From positions 992,001 to 1,056,000 of the forward strand of contig NZ_MIGY01000001.1 in assembly GCF_002940665.1 (NCBI RefSeq): DNA of 64,000 nt. The letters are read 5' to 3'. Each line of letters begins with the position of its first letter. The first letter of the stretch is position 1. A program made the position numbers and the translations under genes. Under the pieces are notes generated by a model. The model was not told where the DNA came from, did no database searches, and saw only the letters and a program-made list of their open reading frames with translations. Source of the DNA: Xanthomonas arboricola (GTDB taxonomy: Bacteria > Pseudomonadota > Gammaproteobacteria > Xanthomonadales > Xanthomonadaceae). Positions 35,912-46,862 of this stretch are shown here, one piece after another.

Positions 35912-37015
35912 TCATTCCAGCGCCGCACAAGGCAGCGCGGGCAAGTCGCCGCCGTTCACCGCGATGGCAATGGCCGCATCGCTGTCGATGACGTCGATGT
36001 CGCGCGCCACGTACCAGGCCGGGTCGTAATAGCTGTGCGCATAGCGCTCGCCGGCATCGCAGAGGATGGTGACGATGGAGCCGCTGCGGCCCGCCTCGCG
36101 CATGCGCTGGGCGGCCTGCAGCACGCCGACGAAGTTGGTGCCGGTGGAGCCACCGACGCGGCGGCCGAGCGTGGCGCTGACATGGCGCATCGCCGCCAGG
36201 CTCAGGGCGTCGGGCACCTTGATCATCACGTCCACACAACTGGCGATGAAGCTGGACTCCACCCGCGGGCGGCCGATGCCTTCGATGCGCGAGCCGCCGG
36301 TGATGGCCAGCTCCTTGGGGCACTGCCCGTCCACCGCGCGGCAATAGCCGTCGAAGAACACCGATACTTCCGGGTCGGCGCACAGGATGCGGGTGGCGTG
36401 GCGCCGGTAGCGCACATAGCGGCCAAGCGTGGCGCTGGTGCCGCCGGTGCCGGGGCTGCAGACGATCCAGTCGGGAATCGGATGCGGCTCCTCGGCCAGC
36501 TGCTTGAAGATCGATTCAGCGATGTTGTTGTTGGCACGCCAGTCGGTGGCGCGCTCGGCGTAGGTGAACTGGTCCATGAAATGGCCGCCAGTCTCGCGTG
36601 CGAGCTGGTGCGAGGCGCTGTCCAGATCGCAGGCACGTTCGACCAGATGGCAGCGGCCGCCCTGGAATTGAATCGCGGCGATCTTTTCCGGCGAGGTCGA
36701 GGCTGGCATCACCGCGATGAAGGGCACGCCCAGCAGCCGCGCGAAATAGGCCTCGGAGATGGCGGTCGAGCCACTGGACGCCTCGATCACCGGCCGCCCG
36801 GCACGCAGCCAGCCGTTGGTCAGCGCGTACAGAAACAACGAGCGCGCCAGCCGGTGCTTGAGGCTGCCGGTCGGGTGGCTGGACTCGTCCTTGAAGTACA
36901 GGTCGATGCCCGCAAAGCCCGGCAGGTCCATCGGAATCAGATGGGTGTCGGCCGAACGGTTGAAATCGGCCTCGATCTTCTGGATGGCGGCGGCCACCCA
37001 CTGGCGCTGCGACAT
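35912..37015 (-). CDS. cds1: Cds1-like L-cysteine desulfhydrase (PLP-dependent)
   Basis: This 367-residue fold-type II PLP protein has the cofactor lysine in [19 protein letters not shown] and the long conserved runs [39 protein letters not shown] and [13 protein letters not shown]. These closely follow the mycobacterial Cds1 pattern rather than CysK or CysM. Cds1 breaks cysteine to sulfide, pyruvate and ammonia and feeds respiration or redox balance. ATG 37015 starts [21 protein letters not shown]. Many annotations would call it cysteine synthase. It is divergent from copL across 142 bases. Confidence 0.8.
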   Translation of the reverse strand: MSQRQWVAAAIQKIEADFNRSADTHLIPMDLPGFAGIDLYFKDESSHPTGSLKHRLARSLFLYALTNGWLRAGRPVIEASSGSTAISEAYFARLLGVPFIAVMPASTSPEKIAAIQFQGGRCHLVERACDLDSASHQLARETGGHFMDQFTYAERATDWRANNNIAESIFKQLAEEPHPIPDWIVCSPGTGGTSATLGRYVRYRRHATRILCADPEVSVFFDGYCRAVDGQCPKELAITGGSRIEGIGRPRVESSFIASCVDVMIKVPDALSLAAMRHVSATLGRRVGGSTGTNFVGVLQAAQRMREAGRSGSIVTILCDAGERYAHSYYDPAWYVARDIDVIDSDAAIAIAVNGGDLPALPCAALE

Positions 37016-37087
37016 GGCAGGACTGTGCGGCGAAGGAAGCACCAATTCTACCGCTGCCGGGCGCGCGGACACGGCGGGCGGGTCATC

Positions 37088-37135
37088 GGGCGGACAGCTG
37101 CAAGCCGGTGCTATGCTCATGCCACCTGTCCGCCC
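37088..37135 (+). promoter_or_regulatory. Inverted repeat at the copL promoter
   Basis: GGGCGGACAG (37088-37097) and CTGTCCGCCC (37126-37135) form perfect 10-base arms around 28 bases that contain a TATGCT -10-like hexamer. The right arm is 22 bases from the copL start. It could be an operator or a leader hairpin. Confidence 0.45.
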
Positions 37136-37157
37136 GCCCTGACTGCTCCGACTGCCC

Positions 37158-37559
37158 GTGCTGGATTGCCTGCTCCGTCTGCTGTTGTGCCTGTGCCTGG
37201 TTGCCAATACGGCCACCGGTGCATGGGCGTCGGTGGGCATGGCACTGCCGGAGATGGCGTCGGCCGGGGTGCCGTCGGCCGACTCGATGGCGCACGCGTC
37301 CATGCCGGCGGCGATGCCGTGCCATGAGCAGATGCCGCCGCCCGCTGCGGCGCACGCCCCCGATAAAACCCAACAGGCGCACGCGGCCGACTGCTGCAAG
37401 CTGGGCAGCTGCGACTGCCTGCAGCACTGCAGTCTCGCCTTGCTGACCCTGCCTGCAGTGCCCGCAGGCCTCCCTGGCCGCCCCACCCTGCTTGCCACAC
37501 TGGCCGGAGGGCGCAGCAGCCCGGTGCCCGAGCAACCGGTTCGACCTCCCATCGCCTGA
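37158..37559 (+). CDS. copL: Copper-responsive regulatory protein CopL
   Basis: The 133-residue protein is rich in Cys, His and Met, with a hydrophobic N-terminus ([13 protein letters not shown]) that looks like an export signal and a C-terminal cysteine cluster, [14 protein letters not shown]. In Xanthomonas, copL lies directly upstream of copA and is needed for copper-induced expression of copAB; its mechanism is not settled. GTG 37158 is the first start in frame. The position, 103 bases before copA, fits this role. A GACGGC-TTTGC-GCCGTC hairpin follows the stop. Confidence 0.88.
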   Translation: MLDCLLRLLLCLCLVANTATGAWASVGMALPEMASAGVPSADSMAHASMPAAMPCHEQMPPPAAAHAPDKTQQAHAADCCKLGSCDCLQHCSLALLTLPAVPAGLPGRPTLLATLAGGRSSPVPEQPVRPPIA

Positions 37560-37662
37560 GCGCTGACGGCTTTGCGCCGTCGTCGGTCCCGCGCGCGTGT
37601 TGCGTGGGCTTTCCTAGCGATGCATGCGTCGGCCGTCAGTGGCCGGCCGCAGTGGAGATGTC

Positions 37663-39474
37663 ATGTCTTTCGATCCTGCTTCTTTCGATCCCTCTTCCAG
37701 CGGCGGCCTGAGTCGACGCCGCTTCGTGCAAGGCCTCGCCCTGGGCGGTATTGCGGCCGCCGGCGGCCTGTGGCGCGGCGATGTACGTGCCGCCCCCTCG
37801 GCCACACCCGTGTTGCGCGGCACCAGTCAGGTGCTGCAGATCGGCCGCATGCCGGTCAACCTCACCGGGCGCACGCGCAGCGCCATCACCGTCAATCACA
37901 GCGTGCCGGCCCCCACGCTGCGCTGGCGCGAGGGCGACACGGTCAACGTGCGCGTGCGCAATACGCTGGCCGACCAACCCAGCTCGGTGCACTGGCACGG
38001 CCTGTTGCTGCCCGCCAACATGGATGGCGTGCCGGGGATGAGTTTCGACGGCATCGCGCCGGGCCAGGAGTATCACTACCGCTTTGCGCTGCGCCAGTCC
38101 GGCACTTACTGGTATCACAGCCATTCGATGTTTCAGGAACAGGCCGGCCTGTACGGCGCGATCGTCATCGACCCGCTGACACCGCCGCCGTATCGGCACG
38201 ATCGCGAGCACGTGGTACTGCTCTCGGACTGGACCGACCTGGACCCGGCCGCGCTGTTCCGGCGGCTCAAGCAGATGCCCAGTCACGACAATTACGCGCA
38301 GCGCACGGTAGGCGATTTCCTGCGCGACGCGCGCGACGACGGCTTGCGCGCAACGCTGGCCGATCGCGGCATGTGGGGCCGCATGCGCATGACCCCGACC
38401 GACCTGTCCGACGTCAACGCCAATACCTACACCTACCTGCTCAACGGCGTCGCCCCGGCGGGCAACTGGACCGGCCTGTTCAAGCCCGGCGAGAAGGTAC
38501 TGCTACGTTTCATCAACGGCTCGTCGATGACCTACTTCGACATCCGCGTTCCCGGCCTGCGCATGACCGTGGTGGCCGCCGACGGCCAGTACGTGCATCC
38601 GGTCAGCGTGGACGAGTTGCGCATTGCTGCAGCCGAAACCTTCGACGTGCTTGTCGAGCCCATTGGCCAGGACGCGTTTACCGTGTTCGCGCAGGACATG
38701 GGCCGCACCGGATTCGCCTGCGGCACGCTGGCGGTGCGGCATGGACTGCAGGCACCGATTCCTGCGCTGGATCCGCGCGCCATCCTCACCATGCAGGACA
38801 TGGGGCACGGCGATGGCATGGCGCATGCAGGTCACGCCATGCACGGCGCCGACACGCCGCACAGCGACCCACACGCGGCACACGCGATGGCAATGCCGAT
38901 GCCGGCCGCGCAGACGCACGGGCATGCAAGCGGCGATGCGCAGCGCAAGAGACCGCACCACCCTGCCAGCGAAGACGGCAACCCGCTGATCGACATGCGC
39001 AGCAATGCCACGGTTCCACGCCTGGACGACCCCGGGGTTGGCCTGCGCGACAATGGCCGCCGGGTGCTGCGCTACGCCGACCTGCGCAGCCTTTTCGAGG
39101 ATCCGGATGGACGCGCGCCTGGGCGCGAGATCGAACTGCATCTGACCGGACATATGGAAAAATTCGCCTGGTCGTTCGACGGCATCGCCTTCGCCTCGGC
39201 AGAGCCACTGCAGCTGCAGTACGGCGAGCGTCTGCGCATCGTGCTGGTCAACGACACGATGATGCAGCACCCCATCCATCTGCACGGCATGTGGAGCGAT
39301 CTGGAAGACGCCGACGGCAATTTCCAGGTGCGCAAGCACACCATCGACATGCCCCCCGGCACGCGCCGCAGCTATCGCGTCCGCGCCGATGCGCTGGGCC
39401 GCTGGGCCTACCACTGCCATCTGCTGTACCACATGGAAGCGGGCATGATGCGCGAAGTGCGGGTGGAGGCATGA
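37663..39474 (+). CDS. copA: Multicopper oxidase CopA (copper resistance)
   Basis: The 603-residue periplasmic enzyme has a Tat signal (SRRRFVQGLALGG). Copper-ligand motifs are HWHGLLLP, YHSHSMFQEQ, HPIHLHGMW and YHCHLLYHMEAGM, giving type 1 and trinuclear centres. A Met/His-rich stretch at about 380-440 (DMGHGDGMAHAGHAMHG) probably binds extra copper. It oxidises Cu(I) and sequesters copper. ATG 37663 has GGAG five bases upstream; an earlier in-frame ATG at 37624 lacks a site. It overlaps copB by ATGA. Confidence 0.94.
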   Translation: MSFDPASFDPSSSGGLSRRRFVQGLALGGIAAAGGLWRGDVRAAPSATPVLRGTSQVLQIGRMPVNLTGRTRSAITVNHSVPAPTLRWREGDTVNVRVRNTLADQPSSVHWHGLLLPANMDGVPGMSFDGIAPGQEYHYRFALRQSGTYWYHSHSMFQEQAGLYGAIVIDPLTPPPYRHDREHVVLLSDWTDLDPAALFRRLKQMPSHDNYAQRTVGDFLRDARDDGLRATLADRGMWGRMRMTPTDLSDVNANTYTYLLNGVAPAGNWTGLFKPGEKVLLRFINGSSMTYFDIRVPGLRMTVVAADGQYVHPVSVDELRIAAAETFDVLVEPIGQDAFTVFAQDMGRTGFACGTLAVRHGLQAPIPALDPRAILTMQDMGHGDGMAHAGHAMHGADTPHSDPHAAHAMAMPMPAAQTHGHASGDAQRKRPHHPASEDGNPLIDMRSNATVPRLDDPGVGLRDNGRRVLRYADLRSLFEDPDGRAPGREIELHLTGHMEKFAWSFDGIAFASAEPLQLQYGERLRIVLVNDTMMQHPIHLHGMWSDLEDADGNFQVRKHTIDMPPGTRRSYRVRADALGRWAYHCHLLYHMEAGMMREVRVEA

Positions 39475-40766
39475 GTACGCCACGGACGCAATACAGGGCG
39501 CTGCTCGCCCTGCTGCTGAGCGCATCGGCAACTGCACAGGAGCATCAGCATGCGGCGGTGGATTCATCCGCGCATGTCGATGGCGCACATGCAATGCAGA
39601 TGACCAACCAGGCAACGGCTGCCCAGCCACAGACATCCAGCGCGACGGCGGCGTCGCCACCATCCACACAACAGAGCGCTGAGGCGATGCAGATGGATCA
39701 TGCGCAGATGCAGCACGCGCAGCACTCCAGCAGTGCATCGGCATCGGCAAACGATGCTGACAGCACGCCTGAGCAACGCCCGGTAGAGGCCGACGTTTCA
39801 GCATCGCCGGCATCGATGCACCACACAGGCATGCAGCACGCCGCACACCAGACCTCTGCAAATCCACAACTGGACCACACCCGGCAATCGCAGACAGACA
39901 GCGACCACGGCGCAATGGAGCACGCATCGATGGATCATGCCTCGATGCATCATGGGCAAGCCCAGCATGGGGCGATGGATCACATCGGCATGGAACACGC
40001 GCCGCACACCGAAGCGGCGACGCAGACGCCGGCATTGGCCATCGCCGGCGCACTGCCCCGCACGCCGATCCCCGAGCCCACTGCCGAGGAGATCGCTGCG
40101 GCATTCGCACCCTTGCAGCACCATGCGATGCACACACCAGGCATCAATCACTACGTATTACTCGATCGCCTGGAAGCCTTCGACACCACGCGCGGCAGCG
40201 GTCACGACTGGGAAGCGCGCGCCTGGATCGGTGGCGACATCGACCGGCTCTGGCTGCGCAGCGAAGGCGAGCGGCAGGACGGGCGCACGCAGGCCGCATC
40301 GATGGAAGCGTTCTATGGTCGTGCCATCTCGCCATGGTGGGACCTGCTGGTCGGTGCACGTCAGGACATCGGAGCGGGCGAGCATCGCAGCTGGGCCGCC
40401 TTCGGCGTGCAGGGCCTGGCGCCCTACAAGTTCGAGACCGAAGCCACGCTCTATGTCGGCAGCGGCAGCCGCGCGGCACTGCGCCTGGAAGGCGAGTACG
40501 AAGTACTGCTCACCAACCGGCTGATCCTGCAGCCGCGCGTGGAAGCCGACATCGCCCTCACCGACGATGACCGGCGCGGCGTCGGCAGCGGGCTGGAGCA
40601 GGTCCAGGTCGGCCTGCGGCTGCGCTACGAAATCACCCGCCGCTTCGCGCCCTACATCGGCTGGGTGCACAGCCGCAATTTCGGCGACACCGCACGCCGC
40701 GCCGCGATCGAAGAGGAACCGGCACGCGACAGCCGGTTCGTTGCCGGCGTGCGCGTCTGGTTCTGA
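39471..40766 (+). CDS. copB: Outer-membrane copper-resistance protein CopB
   Basis: This 431-residue protein starts with a signal peptide (MSTPRTQYRALLALLLSASA). About 180 residues then form a low-complexity region full of Met and His (MDHASMHHGQAQHGAMDHI and similar), likely a copper sponge. The C-terminal 230 residues form the CopB beta-barrel domain, ending SRFVAGVRVWF with a terminal Phe. The start overlaps the copA stop. The Met/His region is made of short imperfect repeats and is expected to vary in length between strains. Confidence 0.92.
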   Translation: MSTPRTQYRALLALLLSASATAQEHQHAAVDSSAHVDGAHAMQMTNQATAAQPQTSSATAASPPSTQQSAEAMQMDHAQMQHAQHSSSASASANDADSTPEQRPVEADVSASPASMHHTGMQHAAHQTSANPQLDHTRQSQTDSDHGAMEHASMDHASMHHGQAQHGAMDHIGMEHAPHTEAATQTPALAIAGALPRTPIPEPTAEEIAAAFAPLQHHAMHTPGINHYVLLDRLEAFDTTRGSGHDWEARAWIGGDIDRLWLRSEGERQDGRTQAASMEAFYGRAISPWWDLLVGARQDIGAGEHRSWAAFGVQGLAPYKFETEATLYVGSGSRAALRLEGEYEVLLTNRLILQPRVEADIALTDDDRRGVGSGLEQVQVGLRLRYEITRRFAPYIGWVHSRNFGDTARRAAIEEEPARDSRFVAGVRVWF

Positions 40767-40978
40767 GACAGCCGCTGTGCGCATGGGCCTGACCGTTCGG
40801 ATCCAGGTCCATGCCGCGACCTTGAACAGCGCAGTTCGTGCTGTCGCGCGCGATCGGTCACAGAGCGACGCCAGACCGCCGACGCGCACGGTGCAGACAT
40901 GCCGACAACCATTGCCCCGCTAACATCTGCGTCCGACGCAGCGTGACCTGCCCCCCACATTCCACCGAGGAGACCGTA

Positions 40979-41503
40979 ATGCCTTTGTCCAATCTGCAAC
41001 ACGTCCCCGGCGCCAGCGCCGCGCCTGCCGACACCGCCGGCTTCGTGTTCAACCACACCATGCTGCGCGTCAAGGATGCGCAGCGTTCGCTGGATTTCTA
41101 CACGCGCGTGCTGGGATTCCGCCTGCTGGACGCGCGCAATTTTCCCGATGCGCAATTCAGCCTGTACTTCCTGGCCCTGCTGCCCGACGGCACCGCGATC
41201 CCCGACGACGATGCCGCGCGTCGGCTGTGGATGGCCGGCATCCCCGGCGTGCTCGAACTCACCCACAACCACGGCACCGAAACCCAGGACGGCCCGGTCT
41301 ACCACGACGGCAACAGCGAGCCGCGCGGCTTTGGCCACATCTGCATCTCGGTGCCCGACATCCACGCCGCCTGCGCGCGCTTCGACTCCCTAAAAGTGCC
41401 GTACCAGAAACGCCTGGAAGACGGCCGCATGAAGCACCTGGCCTTTATCAAGGACCCGGACGGCTACTGGGTGGAGATCATTTCCAATACGCCGTTGGCG
41501 TGA
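40979..41503 (+). CDS. gloA: Lactoylglutathione lyase (glyoxalase I)
   Basis: The 174-residue vicinal-oxygen-chelate enzyme has metal ligands in NHTMLRVKD (His), LELTHNHGTE (Glu), GHICISVPD (His) and YWVEII (Glu). It converts the methylglyoxal-glutathione hemithioacetal to S-lactoylglutathione. The length and N-terminal extension match the longer, human-like class. GGAG lies about ten bases before ATG 40979. A strong terminator follows directly. Confidence 0.94.
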   Translation: MPLSNLQHVPGASAAPADTAGFVFNHTMLRVKDAQRSLDFYTRVLGFRLLDARNFPDAQFSLYFLALLPDGTAIPDDDAARRLWMAGIPGVLELTHNHGTETQDGPVYHDGNSEPRGFGHICISVPDIHAACARFDSLKVPYQKRLEDGRMKHLAFIKDPDGYWVEIISNTPLA

Positions 41504-41511
41504 CGCATAAC

Positions 41512-41545
41512 AAAATGCCCGGAGTTCACGGGCATTTTTTGTTTC
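41512..41545 (+). terminator. Intrinsic terminator after gloA
   Basis: AAATGCCCG (41513-41521) pairs with CGGGCATTT (41529-41537), followed by a T-run. The remaining bases to 41911 hold three more hairpins but no gene: arms 41705-41717 with 41723-41735 (13 perfect pairs), 41824-41831 with 41848-41855, and 41865-41896. Confidence 0.88.
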
Positions 41546-41911
41546 AAGCACGTGCGCTGTCGGCACGTCGCTTTCGAGCAGGGTATGTCGGCAGAGGGGG
41601 CGCCCACGCAGTTGGATCGGCCAGGCTTTGCTGGACGGGCGAACAGTCGGACCGCGGAAATACGCCATCAGGTGAGCTGCAGCGCCGGATCCTACCCCAA
41701 CAACGTCGCATTGCGTGTCCCCCACGCAATGCGACATGGCACTGTCAGATCGCGCGGACAGCGATCAACGGCACAGTGCTTTGGTCCATCGGACAACGAT
41801 CCGCAGTCGGCTAGAACGCTCAGTTGCGCACTTAGTGTGAGCGCATCGTGCGCAATTGGCAGTCGGGGCGGTCCCCACGTCTGTAGGGGCCGCCCCGGAG
41901 GTGGCACTTCT

Positions 41912-42385
41912 CTACGCGCGCAGCAGTCCGCCATGACTGCGCTGCCACTCGTGCGGCGGGCGCAGGGCGGCAAGCGTGTGGACCAGCTCGCGATAGGTGG
42001 CGGCCAATTGCGCGAACAGGCCTGCATCGCTGTAACGCGTGTCGGCCACCTCGAAATACGCGCCGCGGCCCAACGCGATGAAATAGTCGACGCTGAGCCG
42101 TCGGCGCTGCGCAACTCCGGGAAACAGGCCCGCAATCAACAGGCATTGATCTCCGATATCGCGTAACGCATCCGCCCGCAGGCTGCCGATCTGGTTCTGG
42201 GCATGCAGCCAGGCCAGGGCCTGCGTGCGCGAAAACAGCTGCGCATCGCGCTGCAGGCGCAGCAACACGAAGACCAGATAATGCTCGCGCGATTCGTCCA
42301 GCGGACGTGCAATCCGCTGCCCCGCTTCACGTACCAACGCCTGCCACACCTCGGCCGGCGCGCCCTGTTTGAAAGACTCGTGCAT
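41912..42385 (-). CDS. Hypothetical protein with structure-masked start
   Basis: I do not recognise this 157-residue protein. It is soluble, helical and rich in Leu, Ala and Arg, with QRRRLSVDYFIALGRGAYFEVADTRYS as its most distinctive part (given in two pieces: QRRRLSVDYFIALGRG and AYFEVADTRYS). There is no signal peptide and no membrane span. ATG 42385 is chosen for the perfect GGAGG three to eight bases upstream; the longer open frame to 42646 has unusual Arg-rich composition. Its ribosome site and start are held in a long stem, so translation may be conditional. It is alone between gloA (convergent) and glmS. Confidence 0.65.
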   Translation of the reverse strand: MHESFKQGAPAEVWQALVREAGQRIARPLDESREHYLVFVLLRLQRDAQLFSRTQALAWLHAQNQIGSLRADALRDIGDQCLLIAGLFPGVAQRRRLSVDYFIALGRGAYFEVADTRYSDAGLFAQLAATYRELVHTLAALRPPHEWQRSHGGLLRA

Positions 42386-42427
42386 ACGTCCTCCTGCGTG
42401 ATGGGACCCTCGCAGGAAGCGTATGCA
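42381..42427 (-). promoter_or_regulatory. Stem masking the ribosome site and start codon
   Basis: In the minus-strand RNA, the arm from 42427 to 42411 pairs with 42398 to 42381 over 17 pairs with one bulge and one G-U pair, leaving a 12-base loop. The AGGAGG and the ATG of the hypothetical gene both lie inside the stem. The wobble pair works only in minus-strand RNA. Confidence 0.55.
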
Positions 42428-42722
42428 TAACCTGGACCAGAGCGTTGGCAGCCGGATCGCTCGTCTGCCAATCTTCCGTCGCTGCGGCACCGATAGCGAC
42501 CCAAGCGCGGTCGCGCGAAGCGGCGCCGCATCTGCCCTTGCGCGATGCCGACGCAGAGCCACTCGTAGCGTCACCCGACGCCGACATGTGCGAGCGAAGG
42601 AAGCGATGAAACGTAGCGGGGGCGTTGGGCGGGCGCGCGAACCCACAACAGTGCATGGTGGTAGAGGCCGCCGGCAGCGACTGCGCTCATTCGAGTGAGC
42701 GCAGCCCTGCGATCGGCCGTGC
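42428..42722. other. Gap between glmS and the hypothetical gene
   Basis: I see no gene in this gap. It must hold the 3' end signals of glmS and the promoter of the hypothetical gene on the minus strand. A TATGCA hexamer at about 42423-42428 could be a -10 box, with CTGCCA 16 bases upstream, but the match is weak. Confidence 0.3.
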
Positions 42723-44552
<1,830 letters not shown>

Positions 44553-44588
44553 AGGACAACCCTTGAGGACGAAGCCGCACATTTTAGC

Positions 44589-44663
44589 GTGTCCGCTCTT
44601 GTCCGCTGCATGACCGTGCCCGGACAACCTGTCCGCACCGGTGTCCGCGGACACTGCGGACAC
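44589..44663 (+). promoter_or_regulatory. Array of TGTCCGC sites (enhancer-like)
   Basis: GTGTCCGC occurs at 44589-44596, TGTCCGC again at 44600-44606, CGGACA-ACC-TGTCCG at 44621-44635, a perfect palindrome GTGTCCGCGGACAC at 44641-44654, and TGCGGACAC at 44655-44663. The array lies 47-121 bases before the -24 element of the exporter promoter, where NtrC-family activators bind. Confidence 0.6.
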
Positions 44664-44707
44664 TGGCCGCCAGCCCACAAAATCGATTGCTTTCAATGGC
44701 TTGAAGA

Positions 44708-44726
44708 TTGGCACATGTCCTGCTTT
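44708..44726 (+). promoter_or_regulatory. Sigma-54 promoter of the exporter operon
   Basis: TTGGCACATGTCCTGCTTT has GG at 44710-44711 and GC at 44722-44723, the exact GG-N10-GC spacing. It matches TGGCACR-N4-TTGC except for one base. Transcription would start near 44735, 22 bases before ATG 44757. Confidence 0.7.
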
Positions 44727-44756
44727 ATCGCAGTGACGCCACCGAGCCAGCCGACC

Positions 44757-46028
44757 ATGATTCGCGATACCTCTGCCCAGGACCAGGTTCTCCGTACACC
44801 CGCCCAGCGCGCGCCCTGGCGCCGTTGGCTATGGCCCGGCATCGCCGCGGTCGCGGTACTGGCCGGTATTGGCTGGGCGATCACCGCATGGAGCGCCGGC
44901 AGCCGCTCGTTCGATGCCAGCCGGGTGCGTATCGCCACGGTCAGCCAGGGCGACCTGGTCCGCGACATCGCCGCCGACGGCCGCGTCATCGCCGCCAACA
45001 GCCCGGTGCTGTATGCCATCTCGGCCGGCACCGTGACGCTGAGCGTGGTGGCCGGCGACGTGGTCAAGCAGGGCCAGGAGCTGGCCCGTATCGACAGCCC
45101 GGAGCTGCGCAGCAAGCTGGCCCAGGAGCAGGCCACCCTGGCCGGGCTGGAAGCCGAGTCCAGCCGCGCCGCTTTGGATGCCACCCTGGCCCGCGCCACG
45201 GCCAGCAAGCTCACCGACCAGGCCAAGATCGACAAGCAGGCCGCCGCGCGCGACCTGGAACGCTACCAGCGCGGCTACGATGGCGGCGCGGTGCCGCAGG
45301 TGGAACTGGCCAAGGCCCAGGACACCCTGAAGAAAACCGACATCGACCTGCAGCACGCCAAACGGGATGCGTCTCTGAAGAGCCAGGGTGCAGACCTGGA
45401 TTCGCGCAACAAGCGCCTGCTCGCCGACCGCCAGCGCGCGGTGGTGGCCGAGGTGCAGCGCCAGGTCGATGCGCTCACGCTGCTGTCGCCGTTCGATGGC
45501 CAGGTCGGCCAGGTGCAGGCCGTGCAGCACACTCAGGTCGCGGCGAACGCGCCGATCCTGGGTGTGGTGGACCTGTCCAAGTTCGAAGTCGAGATCAAGG
45601 TGCCGGAAAGTTTTGCGCGCGATCTGGCGATCGGCATGCCGGCGCAGCTCACCAGCGGCAGCGGCGAGCCGTTCCCGGGCGCCATCTCGGCGGTGTCGCC
45701 GGAAGTGGTCAATGGCGAAGTCACCGCGCGCATCCGCTTTGCCGACAAGCAGCCGCCGGGCCTGCGCCAGAGCCAGCGCATGAGCGCACGCGTGGTGATG
45801 GACACGCGCCGCAACGTGCTCAAGGTCGAACGCGGCCCGTTCGTCGAACAGTCCGGCGGCAGCTATGCCTATGTGATGGATGGCAACACCGCGGTGCGCC
45901 GTCCGGTGCGCATGGGTGTCAGCAGCCTGGGCGAGGTGCAGGTGCTGTCCGGGCTGCAGGTCGGCGACCGCGTGGTGGTCTCCGGCGCAGACAACTTCGG
46001 GGATGCACCGCGCGTCACCGTTCACTAA
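44757..46028 (+). CDS. Membrane fusion protein of an ABC exporter
   Basis: The 423-residue protein has one N-terminal membrane span ([20 protein letters not shown]). Biotinyl-lipoyl-like halves flank a long coiled coil (about 95-210), with beta-barrel and membrane-proximal domains after it, as in MacA/HlyD. It links an inner-membrane exporter to an outer-membrane channel. ATG 44757 is chosen because the earlier ATG at 44715 lies inside the sigma-54 promoter. It heads a four-gene operon with an ATPase and two FtsX-type permeases. No outer-membrane channel gene is present. Confidence 0.87.
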   Translation: MIRDTSAQDQVLRTPAQRAPWRRWLWPGIAAVAVLAGIGWAITAWSAGSRSFDASRVRIATVSQGDLVRDIAADGRVIAANSPVLYAISAGTVTLSVVAGDVVKQGQELARIDSPELRSKLAQEQATLAGLEAESSRAALDATLARATASKLTDQAKIDKQAAARDLERYQRGYDGGAVPQVELAKAQDTLKKTDIDLQHAKRDASLKSQGADLDSRNKRLLADRQRAVVAEVQRQVDALTLLSPFDGQVGQVQAVQHTQVAANAPILGVVDLSKFEVEIKVPESFARDLAIGMPAQLTSGSGEPFPGAISAVSPEVVNGEVTARIRFADKQPPGLRQSQRMSARVVMDTRRNVLKVERGPFVEQSGGSYAYVMDGNTAVRRPVRMGVSSLGEVQVLSGLQVGDRVVVSGADNFGDAPRVTVH

Positions 46029-46130
46029 AGCGGCCAGCACACCTGCTGCGCAGCCGTCAGGCTGCTTGCCACGGCTTGTCAGCCACTCTCAATCTCTTTC
46101 GCACACACCTTCTTCGTAAAGGAATCGGCA

Positions 46131-46850
<720 letters not shown>

Positions 46851-46862
46851 GAGGCACACCCC

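Noticed and set aside
34265-37327. A 1020-codon open frame on the plus strand
   Set aside because: It is antisense to prlC and the Cds1-like gene, and its composition is that of a third-position GC shadow.
44553-44700. glmS ribozyme or riboswitch
   Set aside because: The conserved core is absent, and such ribozymes are found mainly in Gram-positive bacteria.
44715-44756. Earlier ATG for the membrane fusion protein
   Set aside because: It lies inside the sigma-54 promoter, upstream of the predicted transcription start.
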